From: Litoditis marina
Taxonomy: Eukaryota; Nematoda; Chromadorea; Rhabditida; Rhabditidae
Reading direction: 5' to 3'
DNA length: 64,000 bases
NCBI GenBank assembly: GCA_964036275.1
Contig: OZ038434.1
Location: 28,071,511 to 28,135,510, forward strand
The translations under genes were made by a program, and so were the position numbers. Under the pieces are notes generated by a model that saw nothing but the letters and a program-made list of their open reading frames with translations, searched no databases and was not told the origin of the DNA. How positions within the stretch are numbered: the stretch's first letter is position 1; the number at the start of each line of letters is the position of its first letter. Below are positions 11,701-23,525 of the stretch, in pieces.

Positions 11701-14700
11701 GCATTTATTACTCTTTATTCTCGTTCAGCACATTCGAAAAGCTAAATTTGTATGTTTTCGAGAAATTTCGCAAAAATTTGGACAAAAGTGGGAAAAATAC
11801 GATTAAAACCGACCAAATCGATTATTATTCACATAAAATGAAAAGCAGTCGTTGAAGAAAACTTTAAAATAGATAATTCATACAAACGTGCTAAAAACGT
11901 CAGCGTTTTATCAAAAACCTCTGAAGCTTCAAACGTTCAACGCGGCCTCATTTGGATAAAGCCGCGTTGCAAATTCCGGCGTTAACGCCAAAACAAGTAT
12001 AAATGTAATTTTTCGAAAAAAGTCACGCCAAATGTTGGCGTTAACGTCAACGTTAATCGATACTCATATTTTCTACTGCCTTAACGCCAACGTAATTCTG
12101 CTTCTAGAAAACTTTTCAACTTTAATGGCAGTTTTCGAGTGTTATTTGAAGTAGAATGGCATAGTTTATTGAAATAAGTGAGTTCAAAAGTGTGAATACA
12201 AAATAGAATATGAAGTGAGCGTTCATGAAGAGTAGTTCATTTTTTCTGAGAAAGAGCTCACATTTAAACAAGGGACATCAAAAAAGAATTTCGCAACTTC
12301 GATCAACTCCAGAAGCTGAAGGGCTGAAGCGTTATATATGAGAATTGAGAATGAATTTGTTACTCAAATAGAGAAACAGTTGTATTAACGTTGAATCCAC
12401 TACTGCGACGGCTGAAAATCAGCATAGGGCGGTGAAAAATTATCATAGTGCGCTTTCATACAAGAACGCAAATTAGCGAAGAACGCAATCAGAATCAAGG
12501 TGCGATCAGAAATGAGCATATAGCGCTTAAAGGTGAAACATTACGCAAACGAAAAGGAGTGAATTGATGGCTGTATAGGTTTTCCTAAATCGTTGTAGAC
12601 AGCATGACGGTCAAATTGATAGAGGTGGGGTTTGGCGCACGGCCAGCCCATCTGCGTACTTTTGATCTACACACTCTTTAGTCTGCGGGCAAGTAACCAA
12701 CAACCGCTCGCCACGCATTGCTCAATCAATCAAGCAGTATGCTGTCTTTCTCGTGTAAATGGCGACTATACAGAAGCTCTGTGGCGCACACGGTTTTGCA
12801 ACCTGTAGCGGTGAAACATTGGCGCCCGTCAGCAACAACTCACTCGGATGTTATCACGTACAGGTTTTCCTAATTCTTCAAAACGCGTGAAACTAACTAG
12901 AACCGAAAAATGTTTGTTATTGTCAATACTCACCGCCAATTAGAAATTGCTTGTTTAGATAATATATCCTTGGCTTCAACCAATTTTCAATGGGTTGGGC
13001 TAATAGAAAAAGGATCTAATTGGATAAATACGGATGGCAGTCCTCTGAACTACAATAGATGGGTGAAAGGACAACACGCACACTACAACTGTACAGCGGT
13101 AATCAGAATTTGTTTATGTTTCCTCGAATACAATTCAACTCGAGTGCATGTAATGAAGTAGTCGTCATTGCTGTTATTCATTCAAAGTCGTGATTCTTGA
13201 AAACATATATTTGCGTTATCAGATTTTTTCATTACAGACCAACAAATTCCGAGGCTATCAATGGAACTATATCAATTGCAAATCATTTGCAAACTATGTA
13301 TGTAAGAAAAACGCTTACGGAGAGCGCGTTACAGGTTGGTGACACGCTTTTCAGTTCACACTCTTCATAACCACCTTGAACATCGGTTTCCAAGACAATT
13401 TCTGGCTGGAAGACCATAACCACAGTACAAATACTGTGGTTTTCGATTTCAATCTTATGTTGGTCCGTATAAGTCGTGAATATGACAGAATCGAGGGAGC
13501 TTAGCCATTTTCTGTTAGTCCAAAGGAGACAGCTTAAAAACGGCTGGAAATGAAACGAAAACATCGTTCTTTTCTTCTTTGGAAAAATGCACTTCATATT
13601 GACTAATACTCTCACTACGAAGACAATTTCTCCAAAAGTCGTTCCAAGCCAGGCAAAATTATGTGGGACTATGGTGAAATTTCAGAACCTTCCACTAAAC
13701 CCAGCGTTGCTACAACCACTACAAAACCTACCACGACCACAACAAGTAACGTTCCATCAGGGGCACATTCATATGGATACGATTGAGATCGATTCAGCTT
13801 TATCCTTCCGTCCATCTTCCCCTCTTTTTCTTTCTTGTTCTCTCTTCATCTTTTCTCTTTTCTATCACAAATTTTCATCATACTGATTTATTAAAATTTC
13901 ACATTTAGTAATAATAATGAGTTTCCCACGTAGGTACAAAATAGTTTACGTAGACGTAGATTTTGAACTAGCCTGTTTTCGGAGTTATATGATGTTGTGC
14001 ATCCGTGCATCCAAAATATATGTTTCTCGGCACTACACCTAAGAACAAAAATTAATAGTGAGGCTCTAACAAAAGTATTTTTATGAAGCTATCACAAATC
14101 ATTCAGAGAGTGTCACGTGTGCTCCGGGTTGGGAGTTGTTCATCTCAGCGAAATCGTGCTACAAGGTTGGTGTGCAGAACTTTCAGTATGACGCATTGTA
14201 GTACTCAACGCTCCTATTCATAAGAAATCAGTAATAGTTGCAGAGAACTGACGACATAGAGGCATATTCCAGCTTTATTTAAATTTGTGCCAAAACCAGT
14301 TTTTTATTCGCATGACTGCACATTCAGTTAACTGAAAAAACACTATAGTTGATTTAGTGGCGTTTATTGCTTTCACTACAGGTTGGAAGAGGGTACAAGA
14401 CGTTTGCTGCGGCTGAGGAAGACTGTCAAGTGGAAGGAGCACATGTTGTATCCATCAATTCACTTAGCGAGCAGGAGTTTGTTGTAGGTCGGTGGGAGAG
14501 AGTTTGGTGTTTTCGAAAATTCCCGTGTTTAGCATTCTATTCCGCCATAGTTGTAGTTTGATCACAGTGACTTCTCGTTTTCAAGCCGAGAATTACAGCG
14601 TGTGTCAAAATCAAACGACAACGGGAGTTCACTCTCTATAAGTGACACATTTTGTATTGAGGCAGTTTTGAAGTGGATGATGAATGAGCTTTCCATTTAT

Positions 14701-15309
14701 TGCATTATCTTTGAGCCGATGTCACATTGAATCGGTAAGCATACAAAACTTAGTGCATTAAACTTATTTCAGGTATCTTGCCGAGAAGACACTGGCTAGG
14801 AATGACAAAATATAACGGAAAGGATTGGATTTGGACGGACGGAACATTTTTGGGTTGGTCCAAGCTAGAGGATGACATCAAGGACAGAAAATGTGCTATG
14901 GTGAGTACCAGAAAATTTTAGAGCAAACCATTGAAAGGTGAGTATCAACAAGATAAACAGCATAGAGCAAGAAAAACATATCATACCGATCAAGAGAATC
15001 TCACCCCATTGCATGATTCTGAACATCGCATAATGTGCATTGCATTTTACGCACTGCCAATCAAGCTACTGATTACGTTACTCCGTTACCTTGTTATACA
15101 TTATTACAGCCTTCTCAACTCTCTGAATGTCAATACGCAATTTCCGAGCAGAACTTCAATCTTTCACTCGTATTTCCGTTGTAATGACAAATATATAAAT
15201 ATGTTAAGATAGTATGTTCCAGATGCGTTCTTTCATGCAAAATAGTGGCTGGGAATCCACAGACTGCGACCGCGAAGAGCTCTACATCTGTGAAAAACCG
15301 GCTGTGTAG
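8772..15309 (+). CDS. G3: intact secreted C-type lectin with two CTLDs (303 aa)
   Basis: Ten exons with consistent phase: 8772-8844, 9058-9113, 9953-10058, 12959-13098, 13238-13334, 13686-13745, 14107-14165, 14382-14487, 14773-14900, 15223-15309. Residues 1-19 form a signal peptide (MLATAIAIISFFAAQTQSA). CTLD1 spans about 24-150, with GW...SCY, ASIHSDEENEFV, WVGLIEKG and YVCKK. A Thr-rich linker follows at about 158-178. CTLD2 spans about 180-303, with CAPGWE, VVSINS, HWLGMTKYNGKDWIWTDG and YICE. Neither domain shows the EPN or QPD sugar-binding triplet, so calcium-dependent glycan binding is not supported. It is probably a secreted lectin-like protein; many nematode paralogs act in gut or immune settings, but nothing here fixes its role. 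Intron 3 is 2.9 kb and full of repeats. Confidence 0.9.
10242..10582. mobile_element. 341-bp fold-back element in G3 intron 3
   Basis: Two nearly perfect inverted arms of about 140 bp (ATTCGTAAAAAGTGGGGGAC... and its reverse complement ending CCCACTTTTTACGAAT) are separated by a loop of about 60 bp. It has the form of a MITE made almost wholly of terminal inverted repeats. Transcribed within the G3 intron it would form a long double-stranded hairpin. No target duplication is obvious. Confidence 0.8.
10735..12095. repeat. GGCGCCA-rich then GTTAAC-rich repeat tract in G3 intron 3
   Basis: From 10735 to about 11225 the palindrome GGCGCC recurs at irregular intervals. From about 11520 to 12095 the recurring elements are CGTTAACG-type palindromes and a short stem at 11529-11550 (acgcagcgcttcgcgctgcgt). 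These look like decayed interspersed repeats. The same GGCGCCA sequence occurs at about 2125-2155 and 18005-18035. No coding potential is evident. Confidence 0.5.
12100..12958. other. Rest of G3 intron 3, no feature recognised
   Basis: Unique-looking intronic sequence. The phrase 'ggttttcctaa' occurs twice (about 12578 and 12862), but no element boundary could be defined. The intron ends with the acceptor TTGTTTAG at 12951-12958. Confidence 0.4.
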
Positions 15310-15637
15310 TCATCAAAATTATCAAGTTTTTTTTGGGAGGTGATTTCATGTGTTCTCACAATTGAATAAAATTCATATATTGAGTTATTGCTTGTCGGAC
15401 AACAAACAGAATGCATACAGATTACGAAAAACAACGAAAGTTAGAGTTTCACAGTGACCTTTTTATTTTGACAACTCGACATCAAAACAAAGCGTCAGTC
15501 AATTTTGTGTAACAGTCTCAGCCGGCCGTAGTTTTTCAAAGTCTTACGGTATTAACGCGGCACTACGGTATATCCCCACGCTTGCGGCGTTCGAGTAACC
15601 TGTACTAGACACGACGCATTGGAGTTCATAGGCAAGA

Positions 15638-15804
15638 TTAGAATCCGCCGAATCCACTGATATCCTGTCTGAACCCGGCAGGTATGACCAGGAAAAATGT
15701 GATTGTCAGTATGGTTACCATGCAGAACATCAACACAGAAGTCGGTCCACAACCGAGGCCAATTGCTGCCACTGTCACTGAATGCGTTGGCGCTCGTCCA
15801 GAAT
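15638..15804 (-). pseudogene. Isolated last exon of an unknown membrane protein
   Basis: On the minus strand an acceptor TTTTTCTAG precedes an open exon. After two bases completing a codon it reads SGRAPTHSVTVAAIG, then a strongly hydrophobic segment (SVLMFCMVTILTITFFLVIP), then GFRQDISGFGGF and TAA at 15638-15640. This looks like the C-terminal transmembrane exon of a real protein. No compatible upstream exon was found before a repeat begins at about 15934, so it is probably a gene fragment left by duplication. Family unknown. Confidence 0.35.
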
Positions 15805-15933
15805 CTAGAAAAAGAACCAGTTTTAGTTGTAGTTAGATCTGTGTACGCATAATAACTGTCGAAGTAACGATCAAACTACACACACATTAGAGTAGAACAA
15901 GATACTGTGACATAAGTAAGCCTCATCACCCAC

Positions 15934-16067
15934 CTCTGAAGCCTGAACGCTAGTAGATACGCGAGGAAAAAACGCGATGTTGATATCAACTAGGGAAACA
16001 ACTAGCGTTTTGAGGTACGGTAGCTCAGGAAAATAAGCACGGGGTTACGGTAGCTCTTAAAACGAGC
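15934..16067. repeat. Dispersed MITE-like repeat (AACGCTAGTAGAT hairpin family)
   Basis: About 134 bp containing GAACGCTAGTAGATACGC, then GATATCAACTAGGG, then ACTAGCGTTTTGAGGTACGG and two copies of TACGGTAGCTC. It matches 61436-61568 in reverse orientation, and shorter related pieces lie at about 7361, 24510, 50121 and 58804. The core is an inverted repeat (CGCTAGTAGAT/ATCTACTAGCG). Confidence 0.65.
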
Positions 16068-16069
16068 AG

Positions 16070-16584
16070 CCTTGAATCGAAAAAAACTTCAATAACATCA
16101 ATTCTCATCAGCTTTTTAATCGAATTTCACTCTCAAATAATGAAATCATTAACGAAAAAATATTCATAAAACTTCATTTTTATCATATTTAACAACAATA
16201 GGCGAGTAAAAATATTATATCATAAAAACATCGGTAAAACTCCAAAAACAAAAAAATATCAATATCAGAATGCACAACCTTAAAAACTCATCTATTATCA
16301 GCCAGTAATAAGAACTCTAGCACCTAGTTTAAACAAACACAAATGACGAGAAATCGCAAGAACCATAGTAAATAGAATAACTAAAAGAAACATCGATCTT
16401 AAATAAGATAATTACGTAGATAAATGTTCAAACAGTAATGTGAGACAGCTCGGACAAAACCTATAACGCATTAGTACCGGTAAATTTTGACACTAAAATC
16501 AAATTATGTACTGTTAATTTCTATAGTTTGAGAAGTTTCATAGTTTCTCGTACGACATCACATTTTTTTCAATATTGTCTATTG
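16070..16584. other. AT-rich intergenic stretch, nothing recognised
   Basis: Long A- and T-rich sequence without open frames, inverted ends or similarity to other parts of the window. Confidence 0.5.
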
Positions 16585-17224
16585 TAGGGTTGTTAATCGA
16601 GTTCAAAATTTCGAGTTTTCGAGTTTTCGAGTTTTCGAGTTTTGGGAAATTTCGAGTTTTCGAGTTTTCGAGTTTTCGAGTTTTGGGAAATTTCGAGTTT
16701 TCGAGTTATCGAGTTTTCGAGTTTTGGGAAATTTCGAGTTTTCGAGTTTTCGAGTTTTTGAGTTTTGGGAAATTTCGAGTTTTCGAGTTTTCGAGTTTTT
16801 GAGTTTTGGGAAATTTCGAGTTTTCGAGTTTCGAGTTCGACTCAACTCGAAAATTTTCGAGTTTTTTTCGAGTCGAGTCGAGTTTTGAGTGTTTTTGGAC
16901 CCAAAATAGACATTTTTCGAGTCCGAAATTCTGATTTTCGAGTTTTCGCGTTCAAAATTTCGAGTTTTCGAGTTTTCGAGTTTTCGAGTTTTGGGAAATT
17001 TCGAGTTTTCGAGTTTTCGAGTTTTTGAGTTTTGGGAAATTTCGAGTTTTCGAGTTTTCGAGTTGTCGCGTTTTTGGAAAATTTCGAGTTTTCGAGTTTT
17101 CGAGTTTTCGAGTTTTCGAGTTTTGAGAAATTTCGAGTTTTCGAGTTTCGAGTTCGACTCAACTCGAAAATTTTCGAGTTTTTTCGAGTCGAGTCGAGTT
17201 TCGAGTTCGAGTTTAACAACCCTA
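16585..17224. mobile_element. hAT-type MITE with a TCGAG satellite interior (640 bp)
   Basis: It starts TAGGGTTGTTAA and ends TTAACAACCCTA, with an 8-bp target duplication GTCTATTG at 16577-16584 and 17225-17232. It therefore belongs to the same family as 5641-5964 but is twice as long. The interior is a tandem array of roughly 33-bp units (three or four TTTCGAG steps then TTTTGGGAAA), interrupted near 16830-16960 and 17145-17200 by palindromic CTCAACTCGAAAATTTTCGAG sequence. Confidence 0.85.
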
Positions 17225-17232
17225 GTCTATTG

Positions 17233-17960
17233 TATCCGTGCTGTGGCAAAAAATAGAGCTATACATTGCACTAGAACAAGTTATTCAAATAACGTGATCA
17301 GCGTGAGGTTAGATGGATACAACAGACAATATTAAAATAAAATTGTGATGTAGTACAAGAGAAGTTGCTCCATCACGAGCTGCACCTAGAAAATCATACA
17401 CCGCCAAGGCCTTAGTTGAAGATTAGGCGAAAAAATGATGAAAATTGCAATTTTCGGCATGTGTTGCACACGCAACGCAAAACTCTTGGCGCTGTATTGT
17501 ATCTAGAAATTAATATAAACAAAATTATAAGAAAACAAACTCTTGTGAAAGAGGAGAAGTGGAGGAAGTGTTAATGTACTGTCGGCAACGGCTACTTTCA
17601 TCTCCTCGCAGGGGAACGCTCAGCTGGTGGCATTGTGGCAATGTCACAACCTGGAAATGATTCAATTACAAAAAAAACAAAAGTTAAAGAGCAATTCTGA
17701 TCTCAGAGGTGCCCCAATCAGTGAATCAAAGCTCAGAAAAGGTGTAAATATTGATAGTTAACCATACAATCGCAGAGTTTTCATGATTTCCACACAAACC
17801 AGAAAAATTACCATTATATTGTACATCATTCGGTTCAGAACGACAGTTAGTGGATTGTGAAACAAATATGCACTCATTGCTTCAATGAATGCTTCATGCA
17901 TTCACTTCATATACCAATTCATCCGATATTTCATCAAGGGACTTTGATTTTTTTCTAATT
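17233..17960. other. Intergenic stretch, nothing recognised
   Basis: No domain-bearing frame, RNA gene or repeat could be identified. After about 17960 the sequence becomes the duplicate of the psi1 upstream region. Confidence 0.5.
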
Positions 17961-20272
17961 AACCGGCATATATTTATTTTTCAAAATTGGGAATTGGTCC
18001 TCTGGCGCTCGGAACTGGCGCCAAATGGCGCCAAAAACAAAACACACAAAAGCGTTAATGAATATTATTCATGCTCCGACGTGTTTCGAGTTCATTTTAC
18101 ACCACGCCACAAAATTTCAGCCGCATCCATTGGCGACAAAGTTATTTTTCTTTTCTTCTGTCTTTTTTCCCATTTCACAGTTTAGCTGGTGTGTGAGCTA
18201 CGATCACAATGTGTTAACAGTTAATGTTAAATTGATCATTTTGAATTCACCACTTTTGAAAATGTTGTGTTTCACATTCATGTTTTTCACAGACAAAATG
18301 TTGTGTTTTTTTAAATAATTTATATTTCAGAGGCTAGAAATGGAGCTCTCAGCAGTCGTGGTCACCATTCTTAATCTTCTTGTTCAACGCAGTTACTGCA
18401 CCAAAGGTTCGAACTATTGCACAACCATTTTCCCCAAGTATAGTCCCTACACAAATCAGATCTATCACTACAGTGATTTGTATATTGTTCGAAAACTAAT
18501 CTTGATGGAAACTTAAAGCGTTATTTCTAGGCTTACTCGAAGTTGTATGTTTTCCACGATGTGTCATATTTTGTTATAAGTTAACATATAGAGATTTCCA
18601 TCTTATTGATAGAGACGCGGTTGTCTGCGGCTAGCTAAAAGGGATACGTGCGGATTGTAGTCGATTTCAATTCGGATCAGCGCTAACCGATATTTCCGGA
18701 GTACCCTTGTGAGAAGGGTTGGAAATATTTTGAAGCATCTTGTTACAAGGTGAGTGTGAGATTTTTCTCAGTTTCAGTATAGTCTGTTTCGTCAATCAAT
18801 CGATGACCTTCTACACTACGTCAAACATTTCAGGGATCATTTTGTAATCAACACTTCAATGTTTTAGTATGAAATTCGGAGTTTTACTAGAAATGAACGT
18901 CGACACAATCAGGTGCTCAAAGCTGGAAGAAGATATTTCATTGTAGTAGTTCCAACTGTTTATGAAATACCATCTGTCGCTTTCAGCATCGTGTCCCATT
19001 TTCACTGTGTTTAACTTATGGACAAGACGTCTGCGGCGTCTAACCATTAGAAATCTTGTAGATTGTGTCAGAAATTTCGTACAAAACAATACAAAACACG
19101 CCCACGATGAGTTTATCGTAATCAATTCTGATTGGTGAAAATGTGTTAAAATGTGTGTACAGATTGAAAACTACTCAATAACGTATTGCGGCAAGGTTCT
19201 CACACAAGAAGTACCGAACAGGTGTACTAATTAACATTTTCATCAGGCTGGAATTGCAACTGAAGTCTACCCGGTAGCTGAGGTCAAATGTTACAATATG
19301 AGAGGTCATATTGTTACAATTCATACAGAAAAGGAAAATCAGTTCGTGACTTGTGAGTTTGAGTGGAAAACAATTATTTCATTTTGTTCCCTGCTGTATT
19401 CACCTTATTAACATTTCCTGTACAGTGGATGCCAAAATTACAGAGATATACACCTCGTATGAGACTCGAACCGAGCCCGGAAGTTTGGGGAGACGTGGAT
19501 GCTTGTCACCTTATGAACTGGGATTGTAACAACTCTGTTGAAAAACTGTATAGATGTGTTTTAACATAGCACACAGTGAGAAATACATTTTACCTCCCCC
19601 TTTGTCTGAGCGAAATCTATACCACAACTATATCCTTTAGCTACACGGGTCCTTGGCGTCAACTCATCTGCAATGAATAGGACTGGACGAAACTTACTCT
19701 AGTAGATGGAAGTGGACGGATGGTAGCTCATCAAACTTCAGATATTGGGCAACCTCTCGAATAGGAAGAGAAAACTGCGTAGCGGCAAGTTTCCATATGT
19801 TTCTGAATTCAATTCGAGAAGTGATGGTCGGTAAACATTTTCCGAAGAACGTCGGCTGTTACTGTTCGAATGTTTGTCAACTTTCGAGATACCGCTACTT
19901 GAGATTGATACCGAGCGGGCGATTGAAAAATACCTACCTGCACTCGAGAAATCGCCACCTTCTCAATTCAACTTTATTTTCCGTCAAAAAAGCTTCAAAA
20001 CATTCAAGTTACAGTAGTACGAACACTGATCAAATATGCTCTATTTGTGCTCTGTTTTTCGTTAATGTTCTTCATGAGTATTTTTCAGGTTTCCCGTAAA
20101 GCGTGATAGACCAATGAGTACTACTAAATAATGTACATCATGTTATTGTTACACTGTTCGATACCAAGAACATACACACTTAGGATGAAAAAGCTTATTG
20201 TGTTCTGCAATTTCGTGCTAATCAACAACGAGTGGCCGTCAATTTACTGATTTGCAGACAAACAAAGTTGAC

Positions 20273-20456
20273 CAGGCGACGTAGCAATCTCCACAAAAGT
20301 TCATGAGCTACCTCATCAGCTTTTCGCACAAACTTCTCATGAGATTCTATTGATTGCTATGCTACAACATTGTGGGTTCATGAGTAGCTCATGAGGTATC
20401 TCGTGAGGAACTCATATCAACTTCTCATGAGATTGAACGGTTTGCTACTCCGCCTG
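20273..20456. mobile_element. Palindromic MITE inside the CTLD1 exon of psi2
   Basis: The same 184-bp element, ends and insertion site as 3865-4048 in psi1. It was inherited by duplication and is not an independent insertion. Confidence 0.6.
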
Positions 20457-20654
20457 ACAAATGGCGTGACATAAGTTGCTTGGAACAAGCGGACTACGTA
20501 TGTGAGAAAAAATCGAAGTTCATTGTAGGTTGGTGGTAATTTTTTTCGTAAATTTCAGTCATTGGGTTTGCCACATTAGCATATAAGTTATCCTTCAACG
20601 CAATGAAACTTTACGAGTTGTGCACATAATCATTCCACGTTTTCGAGATTATAT

Positions 20655-21728
20655 TCGGGCCTCTCTATCTGCCCGGGTCGGTCGGTCGCTCTATTGATTA
20701 TGGCCCCGTCCTCCACCCCAATCAACAAAACATCATCAATTCGCGATTTTGGTGAAAAACTTGACCAAATCCTGAATCTGCTGAATGAAACTCGTGCTCA
20801 ACAAGAAGATCTGAAGAAGAACATCCCTGCGATGATCACCGAACAACTTCAACGCCACGAAAACCGAAGAAAGCTGGTCGTTTGCGGATTCCCGGAGGAT
20901 GCCACCAGGGATCAGGTTAGTAAACTTTTTTCCCTGGTTGGTATTCCGTCCGAAGCCGTTAACGTTTTGCATCATTTGGGCAAACCTCGCACAGATGGAA
21001 AGTTTCGTCCTCTCTGTGTGGAAATCGCCAAAACCACCAAATTTCCCCACCTCAAAACTCTTGCTCAATTGATGAGAACGAATTCTGCCTATTCTTCTTA
21101 CAGCGTACGGAGACTGGAGACTCCGGAACAACGTCTCCAGGGATTCCTCGCTCGGAAGGCCAGAAGAGAAGCTGCTCCCGAAGTCGCCCAATCAACACCC
21201 GAACCACAACCAGAACAAGCTGCTCCCAAACTACGTCTCCCCTTGACGCCTGATCCTGCTTTGAAGCTTTCCGTAACCTCAGATAAGGAAATTTCTTACG
21301 CTTTTACTCCTATACGTGTTGATGCTAGTGTTCAAGATGTTCAAAAGTGGATATCCGAAGAGCTTCTCAATGAAAACTGTACTTCATGTTGGTTCTGCTC
21401 TCTAAGTAAGAATTATCATAAAGACCGTATTGCATTCTTGCGCTCCCATCTTATTCCCAAATGAGCAAATACTTGATTTTTGTTATACCTCTCGATTTGT
21501 TCAGTTACTGGTCTTGTTGTTTTATCGATCATCTGACCTTTGTTTGTCTGACCCATGCATCGTCTCGATTTTGAACTTTGTAGTCTGATCAACGCTCCCT
21601 TGTAAGTAGATTGTACATTTAACATACAATCCTTTGGGATACGTTTTGCCATAGAAGCTTTCAATAACTCAATTAGGTAATTCTTATTACTTTTTGTTGT
21701 TGAATCTATGCGCAATAAACTTTATATT
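20655..21728 (+). mobile_element. ORF1-only LINE-like retroelement in psi2
   Basis: The element runs from TCGGGCC to a GCAATAAACTTTATATT tail. It is flanked by a 7-bp duplication ATTATAT (20648-20654 and 21729-21735). The collinear psi1 copy has a single uninterrupted site near 4249-4262, so this is a clean insertion after the duplication. It holds one ORF and no reverse transcriptase. The related element at 62341-63510 shares protein similarity, start context and the GCAATAAA-plus-TTA tail. A defective or parasitic LINE mobilised in trans is the simplest reading. Confidence 0.8.
20700..21464 (+). CDS. LINE ORF1-like RNA-binding protein (254 aa)
   Basis: The first ATG is at 20700; upstream in-frame codons are non-ATG. 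Residues about 10-55 look coiled-coil-like (LDQILNLLNETRAQQEDLKK). A compact alpha/beta segment follows (KLVVCGFPEDATRDQVSKLF ... VLHHLGKP..DGKFRPLCVEI), consistent with the RRM-like fold of LINE ORF1 proteins. Next comes VRRLETPEQRLQGFLARKARREAA, then a Pro/Glu-rich linker and a C-terminal domain with a CTSCWFC pair. The 308-aa protein at 62399-63325 has the same order and the same GKP..DG and ETPEQR..GFLAR signatures. The expected role is nucleic-acid chaperone in a retrotransposition particle. No catalytic domain is present. Confidence 0.7.
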   Translation: MAPSSTPINKTSSIRDFGEKLDQILNLLNETRAQQEDLKKNIPAMITEQLQRHENRRKLVVCGFPEDATRDQVSKLFSLVGIPSEAVNVLHHLGKPRTDGKFRPLCVEIAKTTKFPHLKTLAQLMRTNSAYSSYSVRRLETPEQRLQGFLARKARREAAPEVAQSTPEPQPEQAAPKLRLPLTPDPALKLSVTSDKEISYAFTPIRVDASVQDVQKWISEELLNENCTSCWFCSLSKNYHKDRIAFLRSHLIPK

Positions 21729-23525
21729 ATTATATATACACATATTTGCACATTTCTACATATCGTGTACAGTGTACATAACATTTCCTGAACACTCAGT
21801 GATAATGTCGTTTGTTTTGTCCAGTCTACGTGCTTATTGTTGGCTAGTACTAGTTTCAAAAATTAATTAAAAGACTGAGTTCATTTCAAGCAAAGCAACG
21901 ATTTGTGGAACAAACATAGTTCCAGAACCTTCGACTAAACCCACAACGAAAGCACCAACTACAACTACAACGAGTAACGTTTTATCGGACGAATATGGCT
22001 CGTTTATTCCGTCCGCTTCCACCTAGCTTTTTTCTCCCGTACTTTTTCTTCTCTATTCGTCTCTATTCTATTTTCTTATTTTTCTCACAGATTTTTACAG
22101 ATCTGACGTGCTGAATTTTTTCTACTCGTGAAGAGGTTCAAATCACGTAGGAACATCTACCAGTTTTTTTTTTCTAGATGCCGAACTCGATTCTGGGACA
22201 ACATACACGTACAGTTAAAATGTTATGTGTTCAAGTGAATACTTTCTCGGACACCAAACTAAACGAGAGGGATTTCAATTAAGTTTCAGAGTGAGCAAGC
22301 TGAGTTCCAACGAACATTTATGGTAAATTTATAGAGTGAGTATATTTACTTCAGATAGTGTCATGTGTGCTCCGGAATGGGAACTCTTCACCTCAGCGAA
22401 ACCGTGTTACAAGGTTTGTGTGAAGAACTTTCTTCAGAAATCATTGTAGTCCTCGAAACTTATATTCATAACAGATCTGCGGTAGTGACAGAGTTAGAAC
22501 ACATAGCGGCCAGTTTCAATTTTAGTTGAACCTTGTGCCAAAGCCAGTTTTTTGCGACACCGCATATTCAAATATTCAAAATGCTGAGTGCCTGATTCAG
22601 TGACTTTCTTTGTTTCTACTCTAGATTGGAAAGGGTTACAAAACGTTTGCGGCGGCGGAGGAAGACTGTCAAGTAGAAGGAGCACATGTTGTGTCCATCA
22701 ATTCTCCGAACGAGCAGAAGTTTGTTGTAGGTTGGTGGTATAGGTTCGGTCTTTCTCATCATCCCAAAGCGTGGATTTTGCACTGTTTTGCTGTGATTGT
22801 AGTATTTCAACCAAAAGATCTCAATCATACTACAACGAAAGTTAATGCACAAAACATAATATGGCAGTTCTGAACTGAGTAGAAGAAGAATCAAAGTTGC
22901 CTCATATTACTAACAAGTTCCATTTCCACAAAATTTAACGTTGTTTTATTTTCATTGAGCGTGGTTCAAGAAAACTATTCCAGATCTGTTGCCAAGAAGA
23001 CACTGGCTAGGAATGACAAAATACAACGGTAAGGACTGGATTCGGACAGATGGAACATTTTTGGGTTGGTCCAATTTCGAAGATGACATCAAGGAGAGAA
23101 AATGTGCTATGTGCTAATGCATAAACATATTTTCGAAAAAAACCATTGAAAGGTAAAAATCAACAACATAAATAGCATAAAGCAGAAAATCAGATCAAAC
23201 ACATCAAGCGAATCGTTCCCTTTTTATGATTCTGAGCCTCGCATAATGTGCAGTAGATTTTACATTACTGCCAATTAACTGAACCCGTAACCCCGTTACC
23301 TTAGTAAACATTATTTCAGCCTTGTCAACTTTCTGAATGTCTATACGCAATTTTCGAGCAGAACCTCAGTCTCAACGTTCACTCGTATTTGATTTGCAAT
23401 GAAAAATATATATAAATATGTTAATATAATATGTTCCAGATGCGTTCTTCCATGCAAAATAGTGGCTGGGAAGCAACAGACTGCGACCGCGAACAGCTCT
23501 ACATCTGTGAATACCGGCCGTGTAG

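Larger units (their letters stand above)
18340..23525 (+). pseudogene. psi2: duplicate of the degenerate lectin gene psi1
   Basis: The ATG at 18340 begins a signal peptide (MELSAVVVTILNLLVQRSYC). psi2 keeps an exon at about 18700-18749 (PCEKGWKYFEASCYK, the start of CTLD1) that psi1 has lost through a deletion of about 0.7 kb. It shares with psi1 the TGA in the WIGL motif (near 19675), the 184-bp MITE, the lost donor after KCAM (near 23108) and the C-terminal frameshift. It is better preserved elsewhere: SCY-type Tyr intact near 22412 and Trp intact near 23039. The gene was therefore already dead before duplication, and psi1 decayed further. A 1074-bp retroelement sits in the intron after CTLD1. 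Confidence 0.8.

Noticed and set aside
16575..17335. Several overlapping 75-135 aa frames in the second TCGAG element
   Set aside because: Same artefact; all frames of a TTTCGAG array are open.
21416..21715. Minus-strand frame in the 3' part of the ORF1-only element
   Set aside because: No motif, and it is antisense to the element's coding end and untranslated tail.
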